This document shows positions 1-9,540 of a DNA stretch of 40,433 bases, piece by piece. Origin of the DNA: Pelomyxa schiedti (taxonomy: Eukaryota; Evosea; Pelobiontida; Pelomyxidae). The position numbers and the translations under genes are program-made. The notes under the pieces were generated by a model that worked only from the letters and a program-made list of their open reading frames with translations, was not told the origin of the DNA and made no database searches. Numbering within the stretch: the first letter of the stretch is position 1; every line of letters begins with the position of its first letter. The stretch is from contig JAHLWZ010000218.1 of NCBI GenBank assembly GCA_020536535.1, positions 1,732 to 42,164 on the forward strand. The letters run 5' to 3'.

Positions 1-311
1 CTGTGTGTCCACATTGGGAGCTCCCACATCGAGCCCATTGTGATTTTACCTCCACCTTCTCCACTTGGGTAGTGTTTTTTCACATTTTGAGACCACCCTT
101 TGGGAACAGCTTGGAACCCACTCTGGGTGTGATTCGAAATCACAGTGCATCTGCGAGAATAGAATACAGTAAGGGGAACAAAAACTTTGATCATTCCCAG
201 ACCATCACAGTTTCATGATGGACATTGTCTCTCAGACACGCCAGCTACAGTAGCTGGTTTTGCTCAAAACAGAGGTTAAGAGCTGTTGTCAAATGTTTGT
301 GGGTCAATTAC
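1..311 (+). other. Edge region, possible last exons of a truncated plus-strand gene
   Basis: No gene is certain here. On the plus strand a frame open from base 1 can be joined over a possible 23-nt intron (68-90, GT...AG) to a second exon ending in TGA at 216-218. The joined peptide is about 64 residues, rich in Pro, Ser and Asn, with no recognisable domain. It could be the C-terminus of a gene cut by the window edge. The region 219-311 downstream of the minus-strand kinase stop shows nothing recognisable. Confidence 0.25.
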
Positions 312-2779
312 TCAGTCACCACCACCAACCAGAGAATGAGAGAGGGACTGAATGGCATCGGAGGATGACATCCTTGTCTCCTTGTCGGCCGCCATCATGC
401 GTACCAGTACATTCTTTATCTGGTTTTGAATGTTGGTCATGCTGCTTGTCGAAGTGGCCGTTGAACTGCTCTGAGTTGTGAGTGATGGTGAAGGAGTCGG
501 GAAGAACGAGAGGGGGTCAGGGAACGAGGCCATGAGCTTGGCAGGTGTGAACGTGGACATGTTGTGGTTCTGCGGGCTCCCGATGAACTTGTGGTCTGTT
601 GGGAGGAGGGTATCATAGAAGGTGACAGCAAGTGCAAAGGAGTCACACTTGGAATATGAGAATTGTGATGTGCCAGTGGCCCTGAGTGTCCTCGTGAGTG
701 TGCTCAACTCTGGTGGCATCGTGCCTGTGTTCCCCCACAGTTGTTGCTCAGATGACAATGTGACCTCGAGGTCTGATCTTGGGCATCTTGTTGCCTCACC
801 AAAGTCAATTAGAGACAGTGTGTTTGTCACTGGATCAACCAACAGGTTATCCTCTTTGATGTCCCTGTTTTGGTTTGTGTAGGTAATATTGACAATATAT
901 ATATTGAGAGCTTGGGTTTAACCTGTGAACAATCTTGTTGATTTCAATGTGGTTCACTGCCTTGAGTGCCTGTTGGAATGTTTTCAGTGTCATTTCCCAA
1001 GGTGGAAGAGGAGGAGCTTTGGGTGATGAGGGCAGAAGGGATTGGAGAAATGAGGACAGTGGGATTCCGCCAAGTGGCATTATAAATGCAAGTGACTTAT
1101 GCCATCTCTCTGAATACAATCTGACTTGGTGGAATTTGCTCAATAAACTCGTCAGGCAATCTGTGAACAGATTAGAGGATATTGATGGCGGGACCTGACC
1201 TGGGAATGACAAGTGCGCCAAGTGGTTGGATCACATTTGGATGTGCTGGCATGGAAGAGAGAATAACACACTCGGCCATGTATTTCTGCCGCAGCCTTGT
1301 GTGCCTTGGTGTGTTCTCCCAGTTGAAGAGCACTTTCATCACCATGGACTCGTTTCTGCTTTCCAGGTATGATGGGAAACCACCACCGAAAAACCCCACT
1401 TGGAAAGCCACAGCACTGGCTCCTGTGCCCAGGAGTTTCTTTGGAGTGAAGTCAGAAATGTCGGCTGGAATCAATGAAGTCATCTGTCCAATCAGTTCCT
1501 TTTGTTTGTTGGTTGGTGTTGGTACTTTTTTTTTTTAAACCTTCACTTGCTTGGTTTTGTGCCTGGACAATGATAGTTTTCTGCTCAGATTCGTATTTTC
1601 TCCTGCCAATTTCTCATTCTTAGCTTTGAGACAAGTCACTTCTTTTTTTTATGGGTAACATTTCGATGTGTTTTGTTGAAACCTTCTAAAGCTGAGGACA
1701 ATTTGCTGTTTATGGTTCTTGTTTCCATCTCCAGTTGTGTTATTCTCAGGTCGGCTGCAGTTCTCTCCTGTGTGTGTCTTATTTTAGAGATCAATCAAGA
1801 GGTGGGTTGTACATCCGCCAGTTGTTTCTTTAAAGAGTCAACTTGCTGCGGGTTTCATTAGTGTTTAAGGTTTTACCTGACAACACACCTCTGCAGAATG
1901 TGTACTCTCTTCAGAGATTTGTTCTTTCAAGGATTTAACTTGCGCTTTCAATGTTTTAACAAGGATATCTTGTTTTGCAGAGTTGTTCTTCTTGTTGTGA
2001 CTCGGTGAAGATGACAAGAAGATGTTTGCGGCACTGTGCCCAAACTGGGCAGCCCTCTTCAGCCAGTCATCACCATCCCTGAGGCACATTCCAAGGTGAA
2101 ACATTGAAACGGGATCACCATACTCAGCCCCCATCAGAAAATATCCAACAGCTGCTCTCTTGTCTGTTGGAGCTCCACAGTCACCCCTTTGACAATACAC
2201 ACCAAGTTCCCCAAGTGCCTCTGCGCCCCATGCTGCACCCTTTGCCTTGCTATACAACTCATAAGCCTTGTCAGTATCCTGGACAACACCAATACCCCTC
2301 TGATGACAATACCCAAGGAACACCATGGCCCTTCCGCACCAGCATTGAGCAGCTCTGTTGAGTAGTTTCACCGCATATGCCACGTCCATTGCCACGCCAC
2401 ACCCCCACAAGTAGCACCACCCAAGGTGTGCCTGTGCTTCATCACTGTTACCAGACTGTTGGATGAGCGTCACAGCCTTGGCCCAGTCTTTTTCAACACC
2501 CTCACCACGCAAATAACACACACCTAGCCGCCATGAGTGCTCTGATTGTGTATGAATTGCACTGTTGTAGAGTGACACAGCCCTTTGTGGGTCACACTTC
2601 ACACCCACACCGTGCTGGTAGCGCCACCCAAGCCGGACCATCTCCGCAGCGTCGCTTTGGTGTGTTCCCGCCAAATTAATTAGTTCAATTTGATGTGCTG
2701 AACCAAAAAAAATGGGTAATGGTAACACCACGCCAGTCAGGGAAAGCGGCGATGAACAGAATGAAACTCCACCCACCAC
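312..2779 (-). CDS. Sel1-repeat, coiled-coil and protein kinase fusion protein
   Basis: Seven exons on the minus strand close in one frame: 2779-1877, 1845-1813, 1767-1683, 1641-1547, 1498-1195, 1160-923 and 864-312, giving about 736 aa. Introns are 31-58 nt. The first exon holds Sel1-like repeats (LGWRYQHGVGV, LGWCYLWGCGV, LGYCHQRGIGV), which form a TPR-like solenoid for protein binding. A Lys/Glu-rich coiled coil of about 90 aa follows. The C-terminal half is a protein kinase: glycine loop GTGASAVAFQV, VMK lysine, catalytic loop HRDIKEDN, and DFGEA. The HRD motif is split by the 865-922 intron. All catalytic residues are present, so it should be active. Family is unclear (Ser/Thr or TKL-like). 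The start at 2779 is the first Met before the repeats; a later Met at about 2645 is possible. The acceptor at 1499 could instead lie 15 bases further on. Confidence 0.82.
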
Positions 2780-2807
2780 ATCTACTCCTTGTTACGAACC
2801 TCCCTGT
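2780..2807. promoter_or_regulatory. Very short divergent intergenic region
   Basis: Only 28 bp separate the proposed start codons of the minus-strand Sel1-kinase gene and the plus-strand Rab-like gene. Either the two share a minimal bidirectional promoter or one start is misplaced. No TATA-like element is visible. Confidence 0.35.
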
Positions 2808-3814
2808 ATGTTGTTGCTCGGTGTACCTACGTTCTTACCTTGACATCAGATATACGGAATACTAACTTTAAACGTGTGAAAATTCTACTGATGGGAGGTA
2901 GTTCTCTTCTTGCTTAGTTATAATTAACAATGAACAGAACGTGGTGCTGGGAAAACTTCTTTTTGTTGTCATTTTGCGGTGTGCAGTTCTCCAGTTTTGT
3001 ATTTGAATCTTATGGAAAAAGGGTGAAGAATACCCACCCGCAAGTCCTGGAGACGAGGTAAGGTCACTCTTCTTGCAAACTTAAGGGTCATTTTTCCCAG
3101 TTTTTAAAATATATAGACACCTGAACTGCTCGATAATGTTGGTAACCACCTCACAACAATGAAGTGAATTCTCCTCACACAATACAGCAGGATAACATTG
3201 ACCATCATGTAACCACACCTGACCCACCTTCCTAACTGAAGTGGGAACACTGAATGAACAGGACTCACCCTGGCGTGGGGCTTCATTTGGCCTGCTTTTT
3301 TATGATGTTCAGTATCCCCCGGAAAACTTTAAATCATGGATAAGGGAATTTGAAATGTTGGGAGTGGACATTCACATTAATCAACTCACACTACCTGCAG
3401 GTATACTCCTCCATTCTTACGCCCAGAGCTCATTGTGGTTGGGAACAAAATTGACTGCACACCACACATACCCCCCAATGTTCAGGTGCTTCTCTTTATT
3501 TGTTTCACATGAAACAATTAAAATAATTCTCACTCCCTGCCTATTCCACATAATCAGACCCTTCTGGACCGAGGAGGGTACTCCTCCTTGTGTGTTTCCT
3601 CTGTTTTGATGCACACTAACTATTGAACAGCAACATCAGCATTAAAACTGGTGCTGGGCTGGACAGACTGTGGGAATACATTCACAAACAAATTGTAGCC
3701 AAGTACTGCTGTGTGCTTCTGTGGGATGTAGTTTGTTGTGTGACGGCAAAGCAGAGAACAAGAACGAGATCAAGAAAGGATTCTATTATTTGTTCTGTTT
3801 GTTTAGATTTGTGA
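2808..3814 (+). CDS. Rab-like small GTPase, divergent
   Basis: Small GTP-binding protein of the Ras/Rab type. Exons I can join in frame are 2808-2820, 2850-2897, 2938-2978, 3022-3057, then 3262-3400, 3427-3485, 3558-3589 and 3631-3814. The stretch 3058-3261 (switch II region) is unresolved and probably holds one or two small exons. The P-loop reads GERGAGKTS and is assembled across the 2898-2937 intron. The G4 motif is VVGNKID, spliced over a 26-nt intron (3401-3426). A G5-like SIKTGAG is followed by helix LDRLWEYIHKQIVAKYCC. FYDVQYPPENFKSW matches the Rab beta4-alpha3 region. I could not find a clean DTAGQE. The C-terminus runs about 35 aa past KYCC with no prenylation box at the end. Membrane-traffic function is inferred from family only. 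Confidence 0.65.
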
Positions 3815-4156
3815 GGTTTAAGTCGTGATTCTAAGGTCGGAGTGTGTCGGGCTTATAAGGACTCGAAAACGACTTGAAATCGAGGTGAACGATCAGGTAG
3901 ATTTCCGCGAACTTGATTTCCTAAGATGTCAGGTCCGAGTGCTGACTCAGCAGGTCAGTCTCCCAGTCTCGGCGTTCGCGCTCGTGCTCGCAGAGAGTTT
4001 GCTTGTGTATTCTACAGAATCACACACTGCAGTGATGATGGGCTTTGAAATAATGGTTGACTTCACAGGAAAGAAAAAATAGTGATGATGGGCTTTTCTT
4101 TTACTTTACCCACATACTATGATATAGAATATAGTATATATATGAATAGTATGTAT
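3815..4156. other. Intergenic region, 342 bp
   Basis: Between two same-strand genes. A frame stays open at 3825-4082 but shows no domain or intron logic. The end contains a direct repeat of 12 bases (agtgatgatggg, at about 4031 and 4081). A stretch near 4059 (gacttcacaggaaag) recurs just after the next gene's stop at about 5389. An AT-rich block at 4120-4155 precedes the next gene and may be its promoter. Confidence 0.4.
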
Positions 4157-5389
4157 ATGATGCTGTTGTGGCTGCTCCTTGTGGGCGGTTGTATGCCATT
4201 TCATTAGTTTGGGCCTGTAGCTCCATCACTGGGATTCAACGAAACGGCGGACGAAGCCACAACTACAAACTACACGCCGGCACCTCCGCCACGGCGAGGA
4301 GGAGTCCCCAGGATCGAGGCAGTGATCAGGGCGCGAGACCAGTTCGTGGCCGTTGCGACAGGCGCACTGGTGGGCAGGTGCGGTGTTGGGAGCCCAGTGA
4401 CCGCGGCGTGGTCTCGGGGCACCATCGCGTCGCTGTGGGAGTTTGGCCGCTCCTGGGTCCTGTGCCCCTCCACGCCCATCGGCATGACCCTGCTGTCGAG
4501 GGACACCCAGACCGTGTGGGGTCCGGCAAAGGTCCACGTGTCGATGGGCCTGTCGCCCACGCTCGGGGTGGTATACTGTGAATGCCTCGAGAGCGTGCCA
4601 GCGAGCATGGCCGAGGCGCTTTGCCACGTCGTGGGCGCCATTGGCAGAAATCGCCTCGTGATGGAGGGGATCTTCTCTTGGTCCGTTGTTGATGGGCCTG
4701 GTGGGAATCCGCGCATGGAGCAGCCTTTGAAGGGTGGACATGTCGTGTGCAGCCAAAGTTGGGTTGTGAGGAAGACCGCCAGGTCGTTGGCCTTGTGGAA
4801 GGTCCACGAAGGAGAGCCACAGGAAGATGACCCACTGCACACTGCCAGTGCAAAGTTCCGAGCACAATTTCTCCACATCAGCGGCGACACTCTGGCGATG
4901 TGGGGTGGCAGCAGAAAAAGGTCAAGAGTATGTTCAGGCAGGGCCGTGTTCGTCGACCTGCAGAAAACATACACAAGCAATGCGGTGTCCATCATCGACC
5001 AGTGGGAGTTCCCAGGCCTTACATGTGATGAAGTTGTGGGAGCGCTCCCAATCTGCACATTGCAGACACACAACATTGGAAAGGGTGACTTGGTTGTTAG
5101 TGTGCACCACCATCATCACAATTCAAGCGCAATCACTTTCCGTAACAGTACTGCCATCTGTTTTGCTGGCGAGAACAAAGTATGGGTTACTCACAGAGGG
5201 CCACCGATCAAGCACTGCTTTTACAACCTGGGTGATACCTCAACACCCATTTTCAGTTGTGACCAGGTGGCAGCATTGTCGATGCACATACCGCCGAGGC
5301 AAGGTGTGATACCAGTGCAGGTTGCACCACTAGAAGTTGTGTTTGTTGACATCAACACTGGCTCTCACCTTGCTGTGTTGTCTCTTTGA
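4157..5389 (+). CDS. Unrecognised protein, probable secretory signal
   Basis: A long frame from 4208 to the TGA at 5387-5389 is continuous. Upstream, ATG at 4157 with a 27-nt intron (4181-4207) gives an in-frame start, MMLLWLLLFGP, which looks like a signal peptide; the mature part then starts with Asn-rich FNETADEATTNYT. Total would be about 401 aa. If this splice is wrong, the internal Met at 4322 gives 355 aa. I do not recognise the family. Visible features are WEFGRSWVLCPS at the N-terminal third, SIIDQWEF in the middle, and a His run (HHHHH). The first 450 bases are clearly more GC-rich than the rest. Antisense frames 4226-5076 are shadows. The gene ends 57 bp from the convergent ankyrin gene. 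Confidence 0.6.
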
Positions 5390-5446
5390 CTTCACAGGAA
5401 AGCAGGAAAGAAAAAGTGTGCCTTTCTTTTTTAGCCACCTCTTACT
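5390..5446. terminator. Convergent gene ends
   Basis: 57 bp between the stops of the plus-strand secreted protein and the minus-strand ankyrin gene. It holds purine-rich then T-rich runs (aagaaaaag, ctttctttttt) that may serve 3' end formation on both strands. No canonical AATAAA is seen. Confidence 0.3.
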
Positions 5447-7732
5447 TTATCCGGACTTCTTCTTCTGAAAGCACCACCACAGTGTATCAAGTTGGTGCTT
5501 CCTGAGGCACTCGGAAATAATGAATATCGTTACATAGTCGGGTGTCAGGTGGAACTGTTCATAAACCCACTGTACAGATAGGATGTGCCCATTTATGCAC
5601 GGCATCATGAACGCCTGTGCATTCTCCTGTTCCACATCCTCCAATCCCAGCCCAAACCTGGATGTTATCCATCTGGCCACCGCGACATTTCCCTTCATAC
5701 AGGTTGCCCTCAGTGCCTTGCAGTTTTCCCTTCTGCAGTCCTCTGCTGTCACATTGAACCTCTCCACAATGTCCTGCACAATTTCCACAGAAGAGCTGCT
5801 GCACAGCGAGGGGAACCACTGCTTGACTGACTCTGACACGTCCCCGATGATGTGGCATTGTGTGAGCCTATCGAAAAGGTACCTGTTCTGTATGATAGAA
5901 ACAGGGGGGCAGCTGAACGTACTACATGTGTGCTTGGTTCCGTAGGTGGACATGAGCCATTCCAGTACATCTGTATGGCCGTGGGAAAAGGCCTGTTCCA
6001 TGCACAATGAGCCGTGCATCAGCATCATTAGGGAGTCACATGGGTGTGTGTTGTGCATCCACTGCAAGACTCTCAGGTGACCGAGCTTGCAGCAGTTGCA
6101 CATTGCTGTGGACCACTCTCTTTCAGTGCTGAGGGCACCGTTGTTCATAACCCACTGTGCTGTTGATGGGTTACCACTGTTACAGGCCTCAATAAACAGC
6201 GTTTGTTTGTAGAGGGTAAGGTCGCATGGGTTCTTGGTCACAAGCCATTGAGCTCCTTTTTTGAGTTAATGAGTAATTGGCTTTGGGAATAGCTTTCATT
6301 CTAACCTTCGGTGTTTCCTTTCGTCACGCATTTGTGTGCTGAAAGTGCTGCGCTTTGTGGTTTTGATCTCCATTTTGGGAATGTTTCAACCAACCAGTGA
6401 GCGATATCATTGTGGCCTTCTTCAAATGCCTCGAGCACAAACATTCCAGCTTCAAACTTCTTGAGTGCTTTTCCAGTTAAATACTTGCCAGTGATCCATT
6501 TTGCCACTTCTAGATGTCCATTTCTGCAAGCCTGAAGAAGGCATGTTCCACAATCAGAAATGCTGTATTGTTCAGAGAGCCACATGGCCACTGCAAGGTG
6601 GTCATTTCTGCATGCCAGACTTATTGGGCTGTAGAGCATGGAGATGAGGCCAACACCGGAGCACAACGATACTGTATTGATATCCACCGGAGTATAATTG
6701 AATGCCTTTACAAGCCACTTAAGAGTTTCAAGCTGGCCGGCCCAACAACACACGCTTGGCTTGGCATCAAGCTTCCCAATGGAAAATTGCTACAACTATG
6801 TGAGAACTAGAGTTAAAAAAATAGGAAAACACCTTGGCAATGTACGCAGAGTTATCCACATTTCCAACCATACAGCTCAGATCAAATGACAGTTTCCCAA
6901 TTGCTCTTCGAGAGAATGAAGTGATACTAAAATCAGAAGCGTACTTTGAGTAAATCCATCTTGTGAGCTTCATTCACTGCAGGTAAGTGGCCATGTATGT
7001 AGAGCAAAGAGGGGGGGAGGGGTAAAAAAAACCTTGTGAGAACCAAGTGCCACAGCAACTCCAAGGCTACAAAAAGGCCCTAGCAAATTGACGAGCCTGC
7101 GGCCAAACAGAGCCACCAGCGGGAACATAGCCTCCGCAATAGCAGCCACATCCCTCACCACTGTCTCCCTGCTCCCTGTAACAAACTTTGTGCCGTCATC
7201 GTTAAGCCCCACACACTTCCAACAAATTAGCATACACACATGCACATGCACACATACACACGCACATGCGCACATGCGCACACACCCCCTCCAACAAGCG
7301 CAGGTCGTCCTCGGCCATCCTGCACCCCCCCGCGGCGTCGCTGGTTGCCCCGCTTGCTGGGGCTGCTGGCCTCGGCCGAGCCGCCGCCGCCGCTGCGGTA
7401 GTGTGCGTGCTGGCCCTGCCCCTGGCCTCGGCGTCGGCCTCGTCCCCGCACCGCCGCTGCATGAGGGGGCACCACGCCCCGCCCACCACGCGGGGCAGCT
7501 GCCCGTCGACCGCCCCCACGGGCATCATCCACGGCACCACGTGCAGCCACACGCAGTGGCACTGGCTCATCATCTCCCTGAGCGTCGTCGATGATGATGG
7601 CGCCGTCGTGGCCGCTGGTACTTGTGGGCCGTTGTCTCCCATTTCGTTAGTTTTGGTTTCGAATTCTTCCGTTTTTTGTATTATTACTGGCGGTTGTTTG
7701 GGTGCAATGGGTACATTCACATTATCAAACAT
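5447..7732 (-). CDS. Ankyrin-type repeat protein
   Basis: Five exons on the minus strand close in frame: 7732-7286, 7215-7033, 6967-6833, 6789-6306 and 6255-5447, giving about 685 aa. Introns are 70, 65, 43 and 50 nt. The C-terminal two thirds carry degenerate ankyrin-like repeats of the amoebal style, each with a small-residue turn, then a Trp pair and helix: ACRNGHLEVAKWI, GQLETLKWLV, KLGHLRVLQWM, GHTDVLEWLM, KGNVAVARWI. Such solenoids bind proteins; no enzymatic domain follows. The N-terminal exon is GC-rich, with an Ala-rich run and Cys/His/Trp residues (MSQCHCVWLHV). Start 7732 is the first Met upstream of that region; Met at 7642 (MGDNGPQ) is an alternative giving 655 aa. The first intron begins in a (GT)n run. 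Confidence 0.75.
7216..7285 (-). repeat. (CA/GT)n-rich intron 1 of the ankyrin gene
   Basis: The intron is almost wholly alternating purine/pyrimidine of CA/GT type on the plus strand, with CG/CATG interruptions. The 5' splice site lies inside the GT run, so several donors are possible, only some of which keep the frame. Confidence 0.6.
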
Positions 7733-7784
7733 GTTTGGGTACACTTTACAAGTGTTGGGTGTGTGTGAGTAGTGTAAAGCGTGG

Positions 7785-8734
7785 TCAGAAGTCGGTCTCG
7801 TCATCAAACTGGAGAGGCTCACTGTTGTTTGGGTGTGTGATTAGGTAACGTTTGAATGGAATGGTGCGGTACCTATCTTCGGCCATGGATTCAGTGGTAC
7901 TACTCCGGCTCTTACACCAGCAACAGAAAAACAGGATTCGCTTCAGGCTTTTGTTGAAGAAAAAGTAGTTGAATGACCACCTACATAAAAATGAGAAGAA
8001 ATAGGCGGAAGCGGAAGCCTCACAAGGTTCCTGGCTCGGAGAAGGGTCCGGAATCTTCATCAGGGTGGTATGTATATATCTCGCAATGTGAAAGCGATAC
8101 TTCCCTATCAATTACAGACCAGAGCTTTGGGCCAACCACTAGCATTGTTATTAGTGTAAGTGAGTTGGGGTTTCGGGTTTTACCTGGGAGGTAGTCTGGA
8201 ACGGAGGCAAGCGAGGCATTGATGTTGTTAATGGCTTCATGGGGCATAGTCTCGCGAGTGAATGCTTCAGGCCTCTCGTCCGAAAAGTCGTAATCGGGGA
8301 ATGTTGCATTGAGAGTTGAAAGTAAGTTGAAGTAAGTGGTCTTGCCGCTCTGCATCTCCAGGAAATCCCTATCCAACGTAGGGGACGTGGAAAAGGGTGG
8401 GGTTGTTGTCAACGAAGGCGGTGGAGAGCCAACGAGCGCAGAAGGCACATCTACACCCTTGGGCCGTTCCTCTTGGAACCACTTTGAGTGTAGAGACTGG
8501 TACAGCTTCTTCTCGGACCCAGCCTTTTTGCCTGGAGTGTAACTTGTTATTTTTGTGTAAGTAGTGTTATTAATACTTCAGGCGTGAACACCATACACTT
8601 ATGTCATACTAAAAAAAAGAAAAAAACGTACAGGAAAAGGCCTGTATGAAAGCGTGCAACACGGTGTCGGATACGACGACATTAGACAGCAGTTCGTTTA
8701 TTTCAACCAAACTCGGCAGCGACAGAAACTTCAT
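7785..8734 (-). CDS. MAF1: Repressor of RNA polymerase III transcription MAF1
   Basis: Conserved nuclear/cytosolic regulator that represses Pol III (tRNA, 5S) transcription under stress and is controlled by TOR phosphorylation in other eukaryotes. Four exons close in frame: 8734-8632, 8531-8184, 8138-8024 and 7980-7785, giving 253 aa, a usual MAF1 length. Diagnostic stretches are the N-terminus MKFLSLPSLVEINELL; box A end FSCKKAG, formed across the first intron; NATFPDYDFSDERPEAF; LWSVIDREVSL; and YTYHPDEDSGPFSE, spliced to LWSFNYFFFNKSLKRILFF. The stop sits 52 bp before the ankyrin gene's proposed start. The Ser/Thr/Pro-rich linker (SPPPSLTTTPPFSTSP) is where regulatory phosphosites lie in relatives. 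Confidence 0.96.
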
Positions 8735-8847
8735 TCTAACGCACACACCTCCTCGGTTTTTTTTATGTTATTTGTTTTTTCAATAATTCCTGGTTTATTG
8801 ATTTCAGATCCCGCAGGGGAATACAGTCACACGAAAAAAGGTCATTC
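8735..8847. promoter_or_regulatory. Gap between SSRP1 stop and MAF1 start
   Basis: 113 bp separating two minus-strand genes. It should hold the 3' end of SSRP1 and the MAF1 promoter. It contains a T8 run and AT-rich sequence; no specific motif can be named. Confidence 0.35.
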
Positions 8848-9540
8848 CTAATGGTTATCTGATGCTGAGGGTGTTGTTGTGGAGGATGTTGGTTGGGATT
8901 CTGATGGGGTTGTCGAGTTGGTTGATGCAGAACCTGTCCTGGGCTTTTTGGGTGCAGTTGGGCTGGCCACATCACCACTTGTTGCTGTGGCAGATGCTGA
9001 TGTGGGTGCGGGTGCGGATGCTGGTGTTGTTGCTTTGGAGTGATGTTTCCTGTGCTTGCCGGTGGATTTGCCGGTTCCGCTGTCACTCTTTTTGTGGTGG
9101 TGTTTCTTGGTTGCGGGTGATGTGGAGCTGGTTGTGGATGTGGTTGATGTGGTGGCTGTTGTTGTGTTTGAGTCTCCTTTTGCCGGGGCCGCGGTGTCAC
9201 TGGATTTCTTGTGCTTGCCGGTTCCGCTGGTTTTTTTGTGAGTGTGGGTGTGCTTGCGCTTACCGGCGGCTGCTGTGTCATTGGAATGCTTTCGGTGGGT
9301 TTTGTGACCTTTCTTATCTGCTGGGGTCGTGTTGGTCGATTGAACGCTTGATTGTGTTGTGGATTCTGTGCTGGGTGTGGTGGCGGTACCGGTAGAAGAT
9401 GTTGGTGTTGATCCCGGCGTTGATGTTGCTGGTGTTGATCCAGTAGGAGCTGGCGTGGACGAGGTTGTTGTACTTGATGCTGATGAGGAAGGTTTTTTGT
9501 GTGATTTTCGAGGCTTGGTTTTCTTGTGGGGATTAAAAGA
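8848..9540 (-). other. Ser/Thr/Lys/His-rich low-complexity tail of SSRP1
   Basis: This part of the last SSRP1 exon encodes runs of Thr/Ser broken by basic His/Lys blocks (GHKTHRKHS, KRKHTHTHKK, GKHKKSSD, KKHHHKKS, GKHRKHHSK). It stands where animal and plant SSRP1 carry an HMG box. All three forward frames of the complementary strand are also long-open, a side effect of the biased composition. Confidence 0.85.

Noticed and set aside
3825-4082. 85-codon plus-strand frame after the Rab-like gene
   Set aside because: No homology, no splice partners and ends in repeats; most likely intergenic.
4226-5076. Two long minus-strand open frames antisense to the secreted protein gene
   Set aside because: They arise from GC-rich sequence on the opposite strand, lack any motif, and the plus-strand frame extends further with splice logic.
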